64,000 bases of DNA from contig NZ_CP035281.1 in the NCBI RefSeq assembly GCF_004103735.1, forward strand, positions 1,674,001 to 1,738,000, in the 5' to 3' direction. The notes beneath the pieces were generated by a model. It made no database searches. It worked only from the letters and a program-made list of their open reading frames with translations, and was not told the origin of the DNA. The number at the start of each line of letters is the position of its first letter. Position 1 is the first letter of the stretch. The position numbers were made by a program, and so were the translations under genes. The DNA comes from Aminipila luticellarii (GTDB taxonomy: Bacteria; Bacillota; Clostridia; Peptostreptococcales; Anaerovoracaceae). Positions 27,307 through 35,775 of this stretch are shown one piece after another.

Positions 27307-28246
27307 GGCAAGTATAACACAAGATATGAAATATCGTCTATCCTTAATTAAATATGCTCAAAGATTTGGCGTTACAAAAGCTGCTATCAGATATCATCAC
27401 AACAGGCAATATATTTATCGTTGGTTGCGTAGATATGATGGTTCTATTGAGTCCCTGAGAGAACTTTCTCGTAAGCCTCATTCCCATAAAAATCAGCATA
27501 CTGCAAATGAGCTTAAACTCATTCATGATATGCGTCGTAGGAATCCAAATGCAGGTCTTGTTGTCTTTTGGGTCAAACTGCGACAGCGTGGGTATTCCAG
27601 ATCCATTACTGGGCTCTATAGAGTACTAATCAAGCAATCTTTGATCCCTAAGAAACCTCAGAATCCTAAATATATTGCTAAAAAATATGAGCAAATGGAG
27701 TATCCAGGTCAAAGAGTACAAATTGATGTTAAATTTGTTCCATCCTCTTGCCTTGTTGGCGAAGCTTCTGATAAGAAATTCTATCAATATACTGCTATTG
27801 ATGAATTCTCTCGTTTTAGATATCTTGCTGCTTTTGAGGAACACAGCTCTTATTCTGCTTCTGAATTCCTTAAACAAGTTGTTAAAGCTTTCCCATTTAA
27901 GATCGAATGTGTTCAGACCGATAATGGGCAGGAATTTACAAAACGTCTTGGTACTTCTAAAAATCCAACGTTAACGCTATTCCAACGAACTCTTAAGGAA
28001 CAAGGTATTATCCATAAAATGATAAGACCTTATACTCCAAGACATAATGGTAAAGTGGAACGCTCACATCGTAAGGATAATGAATATTTTTATGCGATAG
28101 CAAAGTTCTACTCATTCAATGATTTTAAATTACAACTAAAAAAGCATAATGCAAACTACAATAACTTTCCTATGCGCCCTTTGGGCTGGGTTTCCCCAAG
28201 AGAAACTCTATTTAATTTTTTGAAGCACGGTGTAACATATGTTTGA
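27305..28246 (+). CDS. IS481-like DDE transposase (IS copy 1)
   Basis: 313 residues from MASITQDMKYR, which has GGAGG 8 bp upstream; a longer frame from 27251 has no ribosome site. N-terminal helix-turn-helix (LIKYAQRFGVTKAAIRYHHN then YIYRWLRRYDG), and an rve-type integrase core with RVQIDVKFVP (first Asp), CVQTDNGQEFTKR (second Asp) and RPYTPRHNGKVERSHRKDNE (Glu). Differs from copies 2 and 3 by one residue in the core (VVKAFPF instead of VIKAFPF). Confidence 0.93.
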   Translation: MASITQDMKYRLSLIKYAQRFGVTKAAIRYHHNRQYIYRWLRRYDGSIESLRELSRKPHSHKNQHTANELKLIHDMRRRNPNAGLVVFWVKLRQRGYSRSITGLYRVLIKQSLIPKKPQNPKYIAKKYEQMEYPGQRVQIDVKFVPSSCLVGEASDKKFYQYTAIDEFSRFRYLAAFEEHSSYSASEFLKQVVKAFPFKIECVQTDNGQEFTKRLGTSKNPTLTLFQRTLKEQGIIHKMIRPYTPRHNGKVERSHRKDNEYFYAIAKFYSFNDFKLQLKKHNANYNNFPMRPLGWVSPRETLFNFLKHGVTYV

Positions 28247-28256
28247 CAAACCTACA

Positions 28257-28281
28257 AATTCATGAATTATTCAATATTTTG
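28257..28281. repeat. Target-site duplication, right copy, IS copy 1 (25 bp)
   Basis: Exact repeat of 27164-27188. Contains the native yicC stop (28267-28269) and its last four codons. Confidence 0.93.
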
Positions 28282-29151
28282 TACTTGTTCTCTGATTTTC
28301 TCAATCTCACTCTTTATTTCCAGCATCAGATTGGTGATCTCTATATCGTTTGCTTTAGAGCCGATGGTATTTGCTTCCCGGTTCATTTCCTGCACGAGGA
28401 AATCCAGCTTCTTTCCATCCGGCTGGTTGCTGTTGGCAATAATATTGGAAAGCTGAATCGTATGACTATCCAACCTTACCATTTCCTCCGTAATATTGCA
28501 CTTATCCGCAAAGATAGCTGCCTCCACTAAAATTCGGTCTTCGGGAATGGTCACATTGCTTCCGATCAATTCCTTGATTCTTTCTCTCAGTTTTTCTGTA
28601 TAAGCCGCTGTGACCTCCGGAGAACGTTCCTCAATTTTCCTCACCAGTTCCCGAATCAGACCGCCTCGCATGATCAGATCTTCCGCCAGCTTGTTTCCTT
28701 CCGCGATGCGCATTTCATCTAATTTCTGTGCGGCGTTCCTTACCGGCACCAACAGGCTCTTACAAATTTCTTCTTCATCCTCCACATCGGGAACAGACTT
28801 CATTACATCCGGAAGAGTCGCCAGAAACTGCAGCGTGATGTCGCCGCTCACATTAAATTCGGATTGCAATTCTTTTAAATTGTCATAGTATTGTCTGGCT
28901 ACCATGCTGTTCAGTTTAACAGTAGTATCGTCCTCCGTAACATTTTCAACCATAATAGATACATCGATTTTTCCGCGTCGGGCAATGTCCTTTACGGTAT
29001 TCTTTATTTTATCCTCTGCAAAAGAATAACGTCTGGGCATCTTGACATTAATATCCCCGTATCTATGATTGACAGATTTTATCTCTACGATTATGTTCCT
29101 TTTTCCATCACTATATTCGCTTCTTCCGAAGCCTGTCATACTTTTTATCAT
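28267..29151 (-). CDS. yicC: YicC-family endoribonuclease
   Basis: 294 residues; the N-terminus MIKSMTGFGRSEY and the C-terminal block EEMVRLDSHTIQLSNII and KLDFLVQEMNREANTIGSKA are diagnostic of YicC/YloC. Family members are reported as endoribonucleases linked to RNA decay. The C-terminus is intact: the IS insertion duplicated the last codons but did not change the frame. Usually transcribed with gmk and rpoZ, now separated. Confidence 0.94.
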   Translation of the reverse strand: MIKSMTGFGRSEYSDGKRNIIVEIKSVNHRYGDINVKMPRRYSFAEDKIKNTVKDIARRGKIDVSIMVENVTEDDTTVKLNSMVARQYYDNLKELQSEFNVSGDITLQFLATLPDVMKSVPDVEDEEEICKSLLVPVRNAAQKLDEMRIAEGNKLAEDLIMRGGLIRELVRKIEERSPEVTAAYTEKLRERIKELIGSNVTIPEDRILVEAAIFADKCNITEEMVRLDSHTIQLSNIIANSNQPDGKKLDFLVQEMNREANTIGSKANDIEITNLMLEIKSEIEKIREQVQNIE

Positions 29152-29313
29152 AGGTATTTTTCTCCTCAGTTGATTTATCTGTTTACATACTTTATACTAC
29201 ATGAGAGAACCACATTACTTTTTAGGCAACAGGTTCCTATTCGATTATACAATAAAACCGGTCATATTGCTAAACAATATTTTCCGTACCAATAAGAAAA
29301 CGAGGTAAAAATC

Positions 29314-31059
29314 ATGGCTTTTGACGGCATAGCAGTCCGTGCGGTAACGCAGGAATTAAATAAAAAACTTTCCGGCGGAAAACTGGAAAAAGTATATCAA
29401 CCGGAAAACGACGAGTTAATTTTTCATATCCACTCCAAGGAGGGAAATTTTAAACTGTACCTTTCCTGTAACAGCAGCAGTGCCAGAATCAATCTGATCA
29501 CAGAATCCGTTCCCAATCCGCCGGCTCCGATGACCTTCTGCATGCTTTTGCGGAAACATATTCAAGGAGGACGCATTACTGAGATTACACAAAAGGAATG
29601 CGAGCGAATCGTGGAAATACCCTTTGAGACGGTCAATGAACTGGGTTTCAGCGTAAGCAAAAAACTGATCATTGAAATCATGGGCAAACACAGCAATATT
29701 ATTCTGGTAGATCTGGAAAGCAATAAAATTATCGACAGCATCAAGAGAATATCCATTGATGTAAATCGAATCCGACAGATTCTACCCGGTAAGCTCTACG
29801 AATATCCGCCCGTTCAGAACAAAATTCCTTTTGATACCGTAACGTTACAGGAAATAGAGACACTTTGCCTTTGTACACCCAACAAGCTTCCAAAGGCACT
29901 GCTGAATGGAATCCAAGGCATCAGCCCCATCATGGCGGAACAGCTGACATACGGACTTTCAATTTCATCTGAAATTCCGTATACTCCGGAGGAAGTAAAA
30001 AGGACCGCACAAATAGTCTATACTAATTTATGCAAAATATTGAGCAATCTGAAGATCGGGAATGTATGTCCCAGAGTGTATCTCAATACGGAAGGGAATC
30101 CTGTTGACTTCCATGTCATGCCCATTCAAGCTTTGGAGGGTGTTTATGAAACCAGACCTTTCGAAGAGGTATCCGGCGCCATTGAATTTTTCTATTCTCA
30201 CAGGGCGTCCTCCAATCGAATCCGGCAAAAAAGTACTGATTTGGAAAAAGCGGTCAAAACGCATCTGGACAAGCTATATCTAAAGAAGCAGCGTCTTTCA
30301 GAGGAACTTCTAAAAGCAGAGAATTCGGAAGATTATCGGTTATTCGGAGAACTCCTCACGGCCAATCTTCATTTATTCAAGGCGGGAGACAGCCAGGTGA
30401 CCGTCATAAACTATTACGACGGAAAGGAATTAACGATTCCTCTGGACAAAAAAATTTCTCCTTCTAAAAATGCACAGCATTATTTTAAAAAATACGGAAA
30501 ATCTAAAACGGCTATAAAAGAAAAGGCAATCCAGCTGGAAGAAACAGCGGAAGATCTGAACTATCTGGAATCGATTTCCGTCTTCATCAAAAACGCCGAC
30601 GGCCTTGAGGAAGTAGAAGAAATCCGAAGTGAGCTGATCGAAGCAGGTTACTTAAAGAAACGCAAGGTATATGGAAAACCGGCTAAAACCAAACCTGCTC
30701 CAAAGCCTTATACCACCAGCGATGGTTTTAGGGTTCTGGTTGGAAGGAATAACAAAGAAAATGATCATCTCACCTTTAAATTAGCCTCTTCTAAAGATAT
30801 GTGGTTCCATACAAAAGACATCCCCGGCTCCCATGTCATCCTTTTTACAGAGGGAAAGGACATCACGGAAACGGCGATTTTTGAAGGTGCGGCAATCGCT
30901 GCTTATCACAGCAAGGGAAGAGATTCAGAAAATGTACCCGTGGATTATGTGCAAGTCAAATATGTGAAAAAACCGGCAGGGGCAAAACCCGGTATGGTCA
31001 TATTTACAAATAACCGAACGGTATACGTGAATCCAAAACTGCCCCAGGTGCAAGTATAA
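29314..31059 (+). CDS. rqcH: Ribosome quality control factor RqcH (NFACT, FbpA-like)
   Basis: Binds stalled 50S subunits and recruits tRNA-Ala for C-terminal Ala tailing. 581 residues: NFACT-N (MAFDGIAVRAVTQELNKKL, PPAPMTFCMLLRKHIQGG), coiled-coil middle (about 290-430), and NFACT-R (FRVLVGRNNKENDHLTFKLA, WFHTKDIPGSHVIL). The tRNA-contacting Asp-Arg pair of B. subtilis RqcH (D97, R98) is Glu97-Arg98 here. GAGGT precedes ATG. Divergent from yicC; the 162-bp gap has no convincing promoter match. Confidence 0.94.
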   Translation: MAFDGIAVRAVTQELNKKLSGGKLEKVYQPENDELIFHIHSKEGNFKLYLSCNSSSARINLITESVPNPPAPMTFCMLLRKHIQGGRITEITQKECERIVEIPFETVNELGFSVSKKLIIEIMGKHSNIILVDLESNKIIDSIKRISIDVNRIRQILPGKLYEYPPVQNKIPFDTVTLQEIETLCLCTPNKLPKALLNGIQGISPIMAEQLTYGLSISSEIPYTPEEVKRTAQIVYTNLCKILSNLKIGNVCPRVYLNTEGNPVDFHVMPIQALEGVYETRPFEEVSGAIEFFYSHRASSNRIRQKSTDLEKAVKTHLDKLYLKKQRLSEELLKAENSEDYRLFGELLTANLHLFKAGDSQVTVINYYDGKELTIPLDKKISPSKNAQHYFKKYGKSKTAIKEKAIQLEETAEDLNYLESISVFIKNADGLEEVEEIRSELIEAGYLKKRKVYGKPAKTKPAPKPYTTSDGFRVLVGRNNKENDHLTFKLASSKDMWFHTKDIPGSHVILFTEGKDITETAIFEGAAIAAYHSKGRDSENVPVDYVQVKYVKKPAGAKPGMVIFTNNRTVYVNPKLPQVQV

Positions 31060-31067
31060 ATGTTAAT

Positions 31068-31117
31068 AAAGACCTGTCAGAAATCAAGCCCTAAGGCTTC
31101 TTCTCTGACAGGTCTTT
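31068..31117. terminator. Bidirectional terminator between rqcH and the secreted protein gene
   Basis: Perfect 14-bp stem (31068-31081 with 31104-31117) with T-rich flanks on both strands; serves rqcH (+) and the convergent gene at 31146 (-). Confidence 0.85.
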
Positions 31118-31145
31118 ATTTTTATCCTATAAAACGAAATGTTCT

Positions 31146-32213
31146 CTACATTTCGTATGTAATAGCTACTGCCTGAATGGTGTCATACCATTCCACCTGA
31201 CCGCCCAGATTTTCTGTAATATATCGGATTGGAAGCATGGTTCTGTCGTTAATAATCGTCGGAGCTACATCCATGTTTACTTCTTTTCCATTCACCTTCA
31301 TCATCGTGCTGTCAACGGTCATTTCCAAATTCGTATTCTTATAGGTCAATTGAATGGTTCTTGTATCATTGTCCCAGCCTACTGTTCCGCCCATAGCCTC
31401 CACAATGGCTCTGACCGGCAACAGGGTTCGTTCGTTCACGATCACAGGCACGGTTCCCGCCGCATCTATATTTTGATAGGCGCCGTTAGCCGTCATGACC
31501 GGATTGTTGATTTGAACCACGATCTTTCCATAAGCGGTTCGGTCTGCTCCGCCGCGATTCGGTGTCTGAACTTCTTGATCTGGCTGCGAGCTGCCGGCAG
31601 TGTCCTCTTCTTCATCGGTATCGGAATTGACATCGGAATCCGCCTTTTCACCGGGCTTTGGTCCAAACAGCTTGTCCACCTTGTAGTCCGGGTCTTCAAA
31701 GAGTTCATATACGCTGTCGTCAATCTGATACAGCCAATAGTTCTGCGTACCGTCTCCCCATTCTTTCACACCTTCCCAAGTATAGGTACAGGCCCGTTCT
31801 TTCTTGTTGACCAGCCAGTCAAAGCCGCTTACCGTATCCTCATCAAAGCTGGTTATGACCATGGAATGCTTGCCGTCTACCCGAAGCATATCTCCCGGTC
31901 TTGCATACTCGTTTATGTATTCGCCCAGCTTATCATAGTCGTTGCTGGCTTCGGTTCTGTGGCATTTGCTGCTGTACACATCGTACCCAAAAACATTTCG
32001 CCATACGTAATTGGTAAAAGCATGGCACTGCAGGGCTCTCCCGTTATCATAATTATTCAGGGTATCCGTTCCCAAATATGGTTCTACATATTCCTCCATT
32101 CTGTCGGTAATATTTTTTGCCGCCGCCGGGCTGTATTCCGTTTCCGCATAAGAGACACATGCGGCAGACCCAATCAAGGCCGTTATTAATAAACCTGTTA
32201 AAAAACGTTTCAT
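31146..32213 (-). CDS. Secreted cysteine-hydrolase-like protein with copper-amine-oxidase-N-type stalk domain
   Basis: 355 residues. Signal peptide MKRFLTGLLITALIGSAACVSYA. The N-terminal domain has ALQCHAFTNYVWRNVFG (candidate Cys nucleophile) and RPGDMLRV..KHSMVITSF (candidate His), the order seen in NlpC/P60- and CHAP-like enzymes, so a cell-wall or peptide hydrolase is likely. An acidic Ser/Asp/Glu linker (about 195-225) leads to two repeats of the Cu_amine_oxidN1/stalk type: VPVIVNERTLLPVRAIVEAMGG and APTIINDRTMLPIRYITENLGG. Start placed at MKRFLTG. Its catalytic fold is inferred, not certain. Confidence 0.75.
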   Translation of the reverse strand: MKRFLTGLLITALIGSAACVSYAETEYSPAAAKNITDRMEEYVEPYLGTDTLNNYDNGRALQCHAFTNYVWRNVFGYDVYSSKCHRTEASNDYDKLGEYINEYARPGDMLRVDGKHSMVITSFDEDTVSGFDWLVNKKERACTYTWEGVKEWGDGTQNYWLYQIDDSVYELFEDPDYKVDKLFGPKPGEKADSDVNSDTDEEEDTAGSSQPDQEVQTPNRGGADRTAYGKIVVQINNPVMTANGAYQNIDAAGTVPVIVNERTLLPVRAIVEAMGGTVGWDNDTRTIQLTYKNTNLEMTVDSTMMKVNGKEVNMDVAPTIINDRTMLPIRYITENLGGQVEWYDTIQAVAITYEM

Positions 32214-32262
32214 CCGTCCTACTCTCCTATATCCAAGCATGATATTATCTATCTAGGAATTA

Positions 32263-32291
32263 ATCATACACAAATTTCCATATTAAATCAA
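32263..32291 (-). promoter_or_regulatory. Promoter of the secreted hydrolase-like gene
   Basis: TTGATT (32286-32291), 17 bp, TATGAT (32263-32268) on the minus strand, 50 bp before the start. The remaining bases to 32410 are A/T rich and show nothing else I can name. Confidence 0.65.
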
Positions 32292-32413
32292 GATATGACA
32301 GAAAACAATATGGAAATACTTGGCCTCAAAACATATTTTCAGACGATAAAAAGCAGTATTTGTCCAAAATATTACATTTTTAGTATTATTTATTACACTT
32401 ATCTATTTTTTTC

Positions 32414-32475
32414 TTGATATTTTTCATGCAATTTAGTACACTGACATTGTAAATAAAGCTCATTATTTATATTAC
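32414..32475 (+). promoter_or_regulatory. Two candidate promoters for the Gin-like small gene
   Basis: Plus strand TTGATA (32414-32419) with TACACT (32437-32442), and TTGTAA (32447-32452) with TATTAC (32470-32475), each at 17 bp. Both are imperfect SigA matches in A/T-rich DNA; a sporulation sigma promoter cannot be excluded. Confidence 0.4.
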
Positions 32476-32530
32476 ATTGTCATTTCAGGTGTGTTTAAAC
32501 AAAAAGGAAATTTATAGGAGGAAAGAGAGT

Positions 32531-32641
32531 ATGAACAAAAACAAATGTACTATTTGCGGAAAGAACTACAATAATATTGCATTTATGGGGGGATATATTT
32601 GTGAGGAATGTATAGGGTACATCCATTCTCCTAAAGTATAA
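32531..32641 (+). CDS. Small CxxC-CxxC zinc protein, Gin-like
   Basis: 36 residues from ATG with a strong TAGGAGG ribosome site 10 bp upstream. The sequence has two Cys pairs, KCTICGKNYNN and GYICEECIGYI, 15 residues apart. The spacing and the ICxxC ending resemble Gin/CsfB, the anti-sigma factor that restrains SigG and SigE in sporulating Firmicutes, but it lacks the C-terminal third of Gin. Role as a sigma inhibitor is an inference; a generic small zinc-ribbon protein is the alternative. Confidence 0.65.
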   Translation: MNKNKCTICGKNYNNIAFMGGYICEECIGYIHSPKV

Positions 32642-32750
32642 AGCAGCAAATATGATTTGAATTTAACACCATATAAAATTATTTTTAATATAATATTGTG
32701 CCACTATTTTTAATCCCAATATTCGAAAACGATTGAAGCTTTATTTACAT

Positions 32751-32782
32751 AAAAATACCGAGTTATTTCCCTCGGTATTTTT
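32751..32782. terminator. Bidirectional terminator
   Basis: Perfect 12-bp stem (32751-32762 with 32771-32782, loop TTATTTCC) ending in T-runs both ways. It can serve the Gin-like gene (+) and the flavin reductase gene (-), whose last codons and stop lie within the hairpin. Confidence 0.75.
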
Positions 32783-33413
32783 TATCTTTACTCTTATTTT
32801 GTTTCTTTCGTTGTTCCAGACTTTCTCTGTTTATCCGTTTCTTCGTTTTGGGCTTCATAACAGAATACCCAAACTTTCCGATGGGCTTTCGCTTTATTCC
32901 AAAATACTCTCCGTGATTATAGCAGATCAGAGCTGCATTTTCCAAAAGAATTTTGCCCTTCTCATCCATGATAGATTTATCCGCATGGACCTTAACGATT
33001 TCCGCCATAAACATATCGTGAGTAGGAAGCTCGATAATCTGGGTGACCCTGCACTCCAAATTCACCGGGGATTCTCCAATCATCGGACAGCCAACCATTT
33101 CTCCTTTCACTGGAGTTAAATGCTGTTCTTTAAATTTATCCACATCTCTTCCGGATTTCACTCCGCAATAATCGGTGGAAAAAGTCAGCTCTTCATTACA
33201 TAAATTAATAACAAATTCTCTGTTTTTCTCTATAATTTTATGAGAATGTCTGGATTTTCGCACGGATATATACGTCATGGGCGGTTCTGAATTGATAATG
33301 CCTGTCCATGCAATCGTAATGATATTGTATTGTGACGGTTCGTTCCCGCAGGAAACCATGACCACCGGAACCGGATTCAGCATGGTTCCCGGTTTAAATG
33401 AAACTTTATCCAT
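32763..33413 (-). CDS. Flavin reductase-like (flavoredoxin) FMN-binding protein
   Basis: 216 residues of the flavin-reductase-like split barrel: GTMLNPVPVVMVSCG, NIITIAWTGIINSEPPMTYISVRKSRHSHKII (about 30-61), and REFVINL. Family members bind FMN and either reduce flavins or carry electrons as flavoredoxin; the partner is unknown. The C-terminal 30 residues are Lys/Arg rich. Overlaps the end of rluD by 8 bp on the same strand. Confidence 0.85.
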   Translation of the reverse strand: MDKVSFKPGTMLNPVPVVMVSCGNEPSQYNIITIAWTGIINSEPPMTYISVRKSRHSHKIIEKNREFVINLCNEELTFSTDYCGVKSGRDVDKFKEQHLTPVKGEMVGCPMIGESPVNLECRVTQIIELPTHDMFMAEIVKVHADKSIMDEKGKILLENAALICYNHGEYFGIKRKPIGKFGYSVMKPKTKKRINRESLEQRKKQNKSKDKKYRGK

Positions 33414-34344
33414 TTTTTTCCTTCCTCAACTTTTGTAATACAGCCTCAAATTCATCGGGCAGAGGACTTTCGAACTCCATATATTCTCCGGTAGCCGGAT
33501 GCTTAAAGCCTAAAATTTTTGCATGCAGCATTTGAGTATCCGCTCCTAATATTTTTTTCTTCGGACCATACACCATATCACCGAGAAGGGGATGCTTGAT
33601 ATAAGCCATATGAACCCGTATCTGATGGGTCCTTCCGGTCTCTAGTCTCGCCTCAATCAGTGTAAAGCGGCCAAAACGTTCCAGTACCCGATAATGTGTT
33701 ATCGCCTGTTTACTGTTTATATCCGTAACCGCTTGCTTCATCCGATCTCGCGGATCCCTTCCGATCGGCTTGTCCACGATGCCTTGATCTTCTGAAAAGT
33801 TATGGTATACAATAGCTCTATAAGCCCTTGTAATGCTGTGCTCCGCCAACTGCTTCGCCAGACAGTTATGAGCCTTATCATTTTTAGCAACCATCAAAAG
33901 ACCGCTGGTATCCTTATCGATTCTGTGCACAATGCCGGGCCGGATCACCCCATTTATGGAAGACAAACTGTCTCCGCAGTGATATAGGACAGCATTGACC
34001 AGCGTCCCTGATTCATTGCCGTTAGCCGGATGCACCACCATTCCTTTGGGCTTGTTGACCACCAGAACATCCTGATCTTCATAATAAATATCCAGCGGTA
34101 TATTTTCCGGCTCCACAGTGAGCAGTTTAGGTTCCGGCATCATCACGCAAATCACATCACCTGATTTGACCTTGTATTTTTTAGAATCCGCCGGCTGCCC
34201 ATTTATGTTTATATTTCCTGTCTCCAAAAGCTTTTGAAAAAAACTTCTGGATTTTTCCTCATATGCTAAAGAAAGGGCCAAATCAATTCTGGTCCCTTCC
34301 AACTTTTCATCCATTATTATTTCAAAAGAATTTTTTTCACACAT
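33406..34344 (-). CDS. rluD: RluA/RluD-family 23S rRNA pseudouridine synthase
   Basis: 312 residues: S4 RNA-binding domain at the N-terminus (TRIDLALSLAYEEKSRSFFQKLL) and the RluA catalytic domain with GIVHRIDKDTSGLLMVAKN, holding the catalytic Asp, and LETGRTHQIRVHM. Start at MCEKNSFEI with AAAGGA upstream; the longer frame reads through lspA. Follows lspA by 2 bp as in the B. subtilis lspA-ylyB pair. The exact rRNA site is unknown. Confidence 0.92.
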   Translation of the reverse strand: MCEKNSFEIIMDEKLEGTRIDLALSLAYEEKSRSFFQKLLETGNININGQPADSKKYKVKSGDVICVMMPEPKLLTVEPENIPLDIYYEDQDVLVVNKPKGMVVHPANGNESGTLVNAVLYHCGDSLSSINGVIRPGIVHRIDKDTSGLLMVAKNDKAHNCLAKQLAEHSITRAYRAIVYHNFSEDQGIVDKPIGRDPRDRMKQAVTDINSKQAITHYRVLERFGRFTLIEARLETGRTHQIRVHMAYIKHPLLGDMVYGPKKKILGADTQMLHAKILGFKHPATGEYMEFESPLPDEFEAVLQKLRKEKNG

Positions 34345-34346
34345 AG

Positions 34347-34805
34347 TCAGACGTCCTTTTGCCCCTTTAGTTTTGGTTCTACGAAAAAAATATACAGGAT
34401 TAAAAGCCCGCACCCACAGCACACATATACATCAGCCAGATTAAAAATAGGCCAGATTCTTAGATCCAAAAAATCTACAACATATTTTAAAAAGATTCTG
34501 TCTGCAATATTGCCTACCCCGCCGGCCACAATCAGTGACAAGGACATCAGCATCAGCCAATGTGTGGTTTTTTTCAGCTTATGCAGATATACAAGTATAC
34601 CTATGGTAATGATGGCTGTTATGAGCGCCAGCACCCCTGTATGCCCACTGAACATACTGAATGCCGCTCCTGTGTTTTGTATATAGGTTATATGAAATAT
34701 GCCGTCAATGACGGGAATCGTCTCATATAAATCCATATTCGACCGGACGGCATACTTGACCAGCTGATCCAGCATTACGGCGGCAATAATTACGATATAG
34801 TACAT
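34347..34805 (-). CDS. lspA: Lipoprotein signal peptidase
   Basis: 152-residue membrane aspartyl protease that removes lipoprotein signal peptides. Four hydrophobic segments; ITYIQNTGAAFSMFSG, and the two catalytic Asp motifs GGVGNIADRI and IFNLADVYV are all present. Confidence 0.95.
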   Translation of the reverse strand: MYYIVIIAAVMLDQLVKYAVRSNMDLYETIPVIDGIFHITYIQNTGAAFSMFSGHTGVLALITAIITIGILVYLHKLKKTTHWLMLMSLSLIVAGGVGNIADRIFLKYVVDFLDLRIWPIFNLADVYVCCGCGLLILYIFFVEPKLKGQKDV

Positions 34806-34820
34806 ATAAAATATATGGAG

Positions 34821-35450
34821 CTATTCTTGAGCTCCATCTCCTACCCTCAAATTTATCATGGTCTTTTTTAAATCATCCATTCCTGATTCAATTTCTGAAA
34901 TAATTTTTGTTTTTTGATCTCTGTCACTATTTTTTGTCCTTTTAGTCTCAGATTGCTGCAGCATATCGCTGTTTTTGGATTCCAAGCCGCCAAATTCCGT
35001 AAATATTTCATTGCTCAGCGCGTCAAACCGTTCCAATTCTGATTCCAATAAATTTTTATATTTTGATTTAAACGTAACAAACCGATTTTTCAAATTTGCA
35101 CTTTCTTCCGTCAATCTTTCTACAGATTCTTTTGCTTCTCTGGTAATCAGCTGCGCATCCAGCTCTGCATTTTTTAATAAGATTTCTGCTCTTTTCTCTG
35201 AGCTTACAGCAATATCTCTCATGAGAGCTTTGGCTGCCTCCAGAGTTTCCACCACAGCTGTTTCGGAGCTTCGGTATTTTTCAAGCTCACTGCCTAAATG
35301 CTTTACTTCTTCCTTCAAAACAGCGTTTTCACCAATTATCTTTTCCAGATCAATCGTCAAAATGTCTAAGAAGCTATCTACTTCTTCTTCTTTATAGCCC
35401 CTGACGCCTTTAGAAAATTCTTTGTTCTGTATATCTAATGGAGTAATCAT
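34821..35450 (-). CDS. divIVA: DivIVA-domain cell division protein
   Basis: 209 residues. The N-terminal membrane-targeting domain MITPLDIQNKEFSKGVRGYKEEEVDSFLD is diagnostic; the rest is predicted coiled coil rich in Glu, Lys and Ala (about 35-150) with a polar tail. Located downstream of sepF and yggT, the standard ylm cluster, so a role at division sites or poles is expected. Confidence 0.93.
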   Translation of the reverse strand: MITPLDIQNKEFSKGVRGYKEEEVDSFLDILTIDLEKIIGENAVLKEEVKHLGSELEKYRSSETAVVETLEAAKALMRDIAVSSEKRAEILLKNAELDAQLITREAKESVERLTEESANLKNRFVTFKSKYKNLLESELERFDALSNEIFTEFGGLESKNSDMLQQSETKRTKNSDRDQKTKIISEIESGMDDLKKTMINLRVGDGAQE

Positions 35451-35487
35451 ATTTTAAGTCCTTCCCAAATTTTATATTAGTACTTCC

Positions 35488-35769
35488 CTACATAATGATT
35501 AGCAATAGTGTTATGATAAGCTTTCGGGCAATCGATACGAGAAAAAATGCAAAGAATACGGATAAATCCAACATACCTGTATTTAATTTCATAGAAAGTT
35601 TTCTGCATGGAGCGACGATCGGTTCCGTCAGATTGCATATAACTCCATACATTTTATATAGGCTGTTATACTGTCCTGTAATGAACCAGCTTAGAACAGC
35701 TCTGGCTAAAAGCAAAAATATTAGTATATCGGCAAACCAACTTATTGCATTAATTAATAAAAACTTCAT
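35488..35769 (-). CDS. yggT: YggT family membrane protein
   Basis: 93 residues with two hydrophobic stretches, NAISWFADILIFLLLARAVLSWF and LDLSVFFAFFLVSIARKLIITLLLI, and the YggT pattern NLTEPIVAPCRKL. Function poorly known; in Firmicutes it is tied to division and osmotic stress by neighbourhood. Lies 6 bp after sepF. Confidence 0.9.
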   Translation of the reverse strand: MKFLLINAISWFADILIFLLLARAVLSWFITGQYNSLYKMYGVICNLTEPIVAPCRKLSMKLNTGMLDLSVFFAFFLVSIARKLIITLLLIIM

Positions 35770-35775
35770 TTTTAG

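Larger units (their letters stand above)
27189..28256 (+). mobile_element. Insertion sequence copy 1, IS481-like, 1068 bp
   Basis: Ends TGTAGGATT (left) and AAACCTACA (right); the two termini form an imperfect 26-bp inverted repeat with 20 matches, including TGTAGG at the tip and GTTACA further in. One transposase gene fills the element. Flanked by 25-bp direct repeats, long for this family. It splits yicC from gmk, in the opposite orientation to both. Differs from copies 2 and 3 at about nine positions. Confidence 0.95.

Noticed and set aside
27626-27974. Extra short frames inside each IS copy
   Set aside because: Present in all three copies in the same place but overlap the DDE core in other frames without ribosome sites or frameshift signals; no second IS gene is supported.
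27164-28281. IS copy 1 as an inactivating insertion in yicC
   Set aside because: The yicC stop and last codons are preserved by the target repeat, and gmk keeps its promoter, so neither gene is broken.
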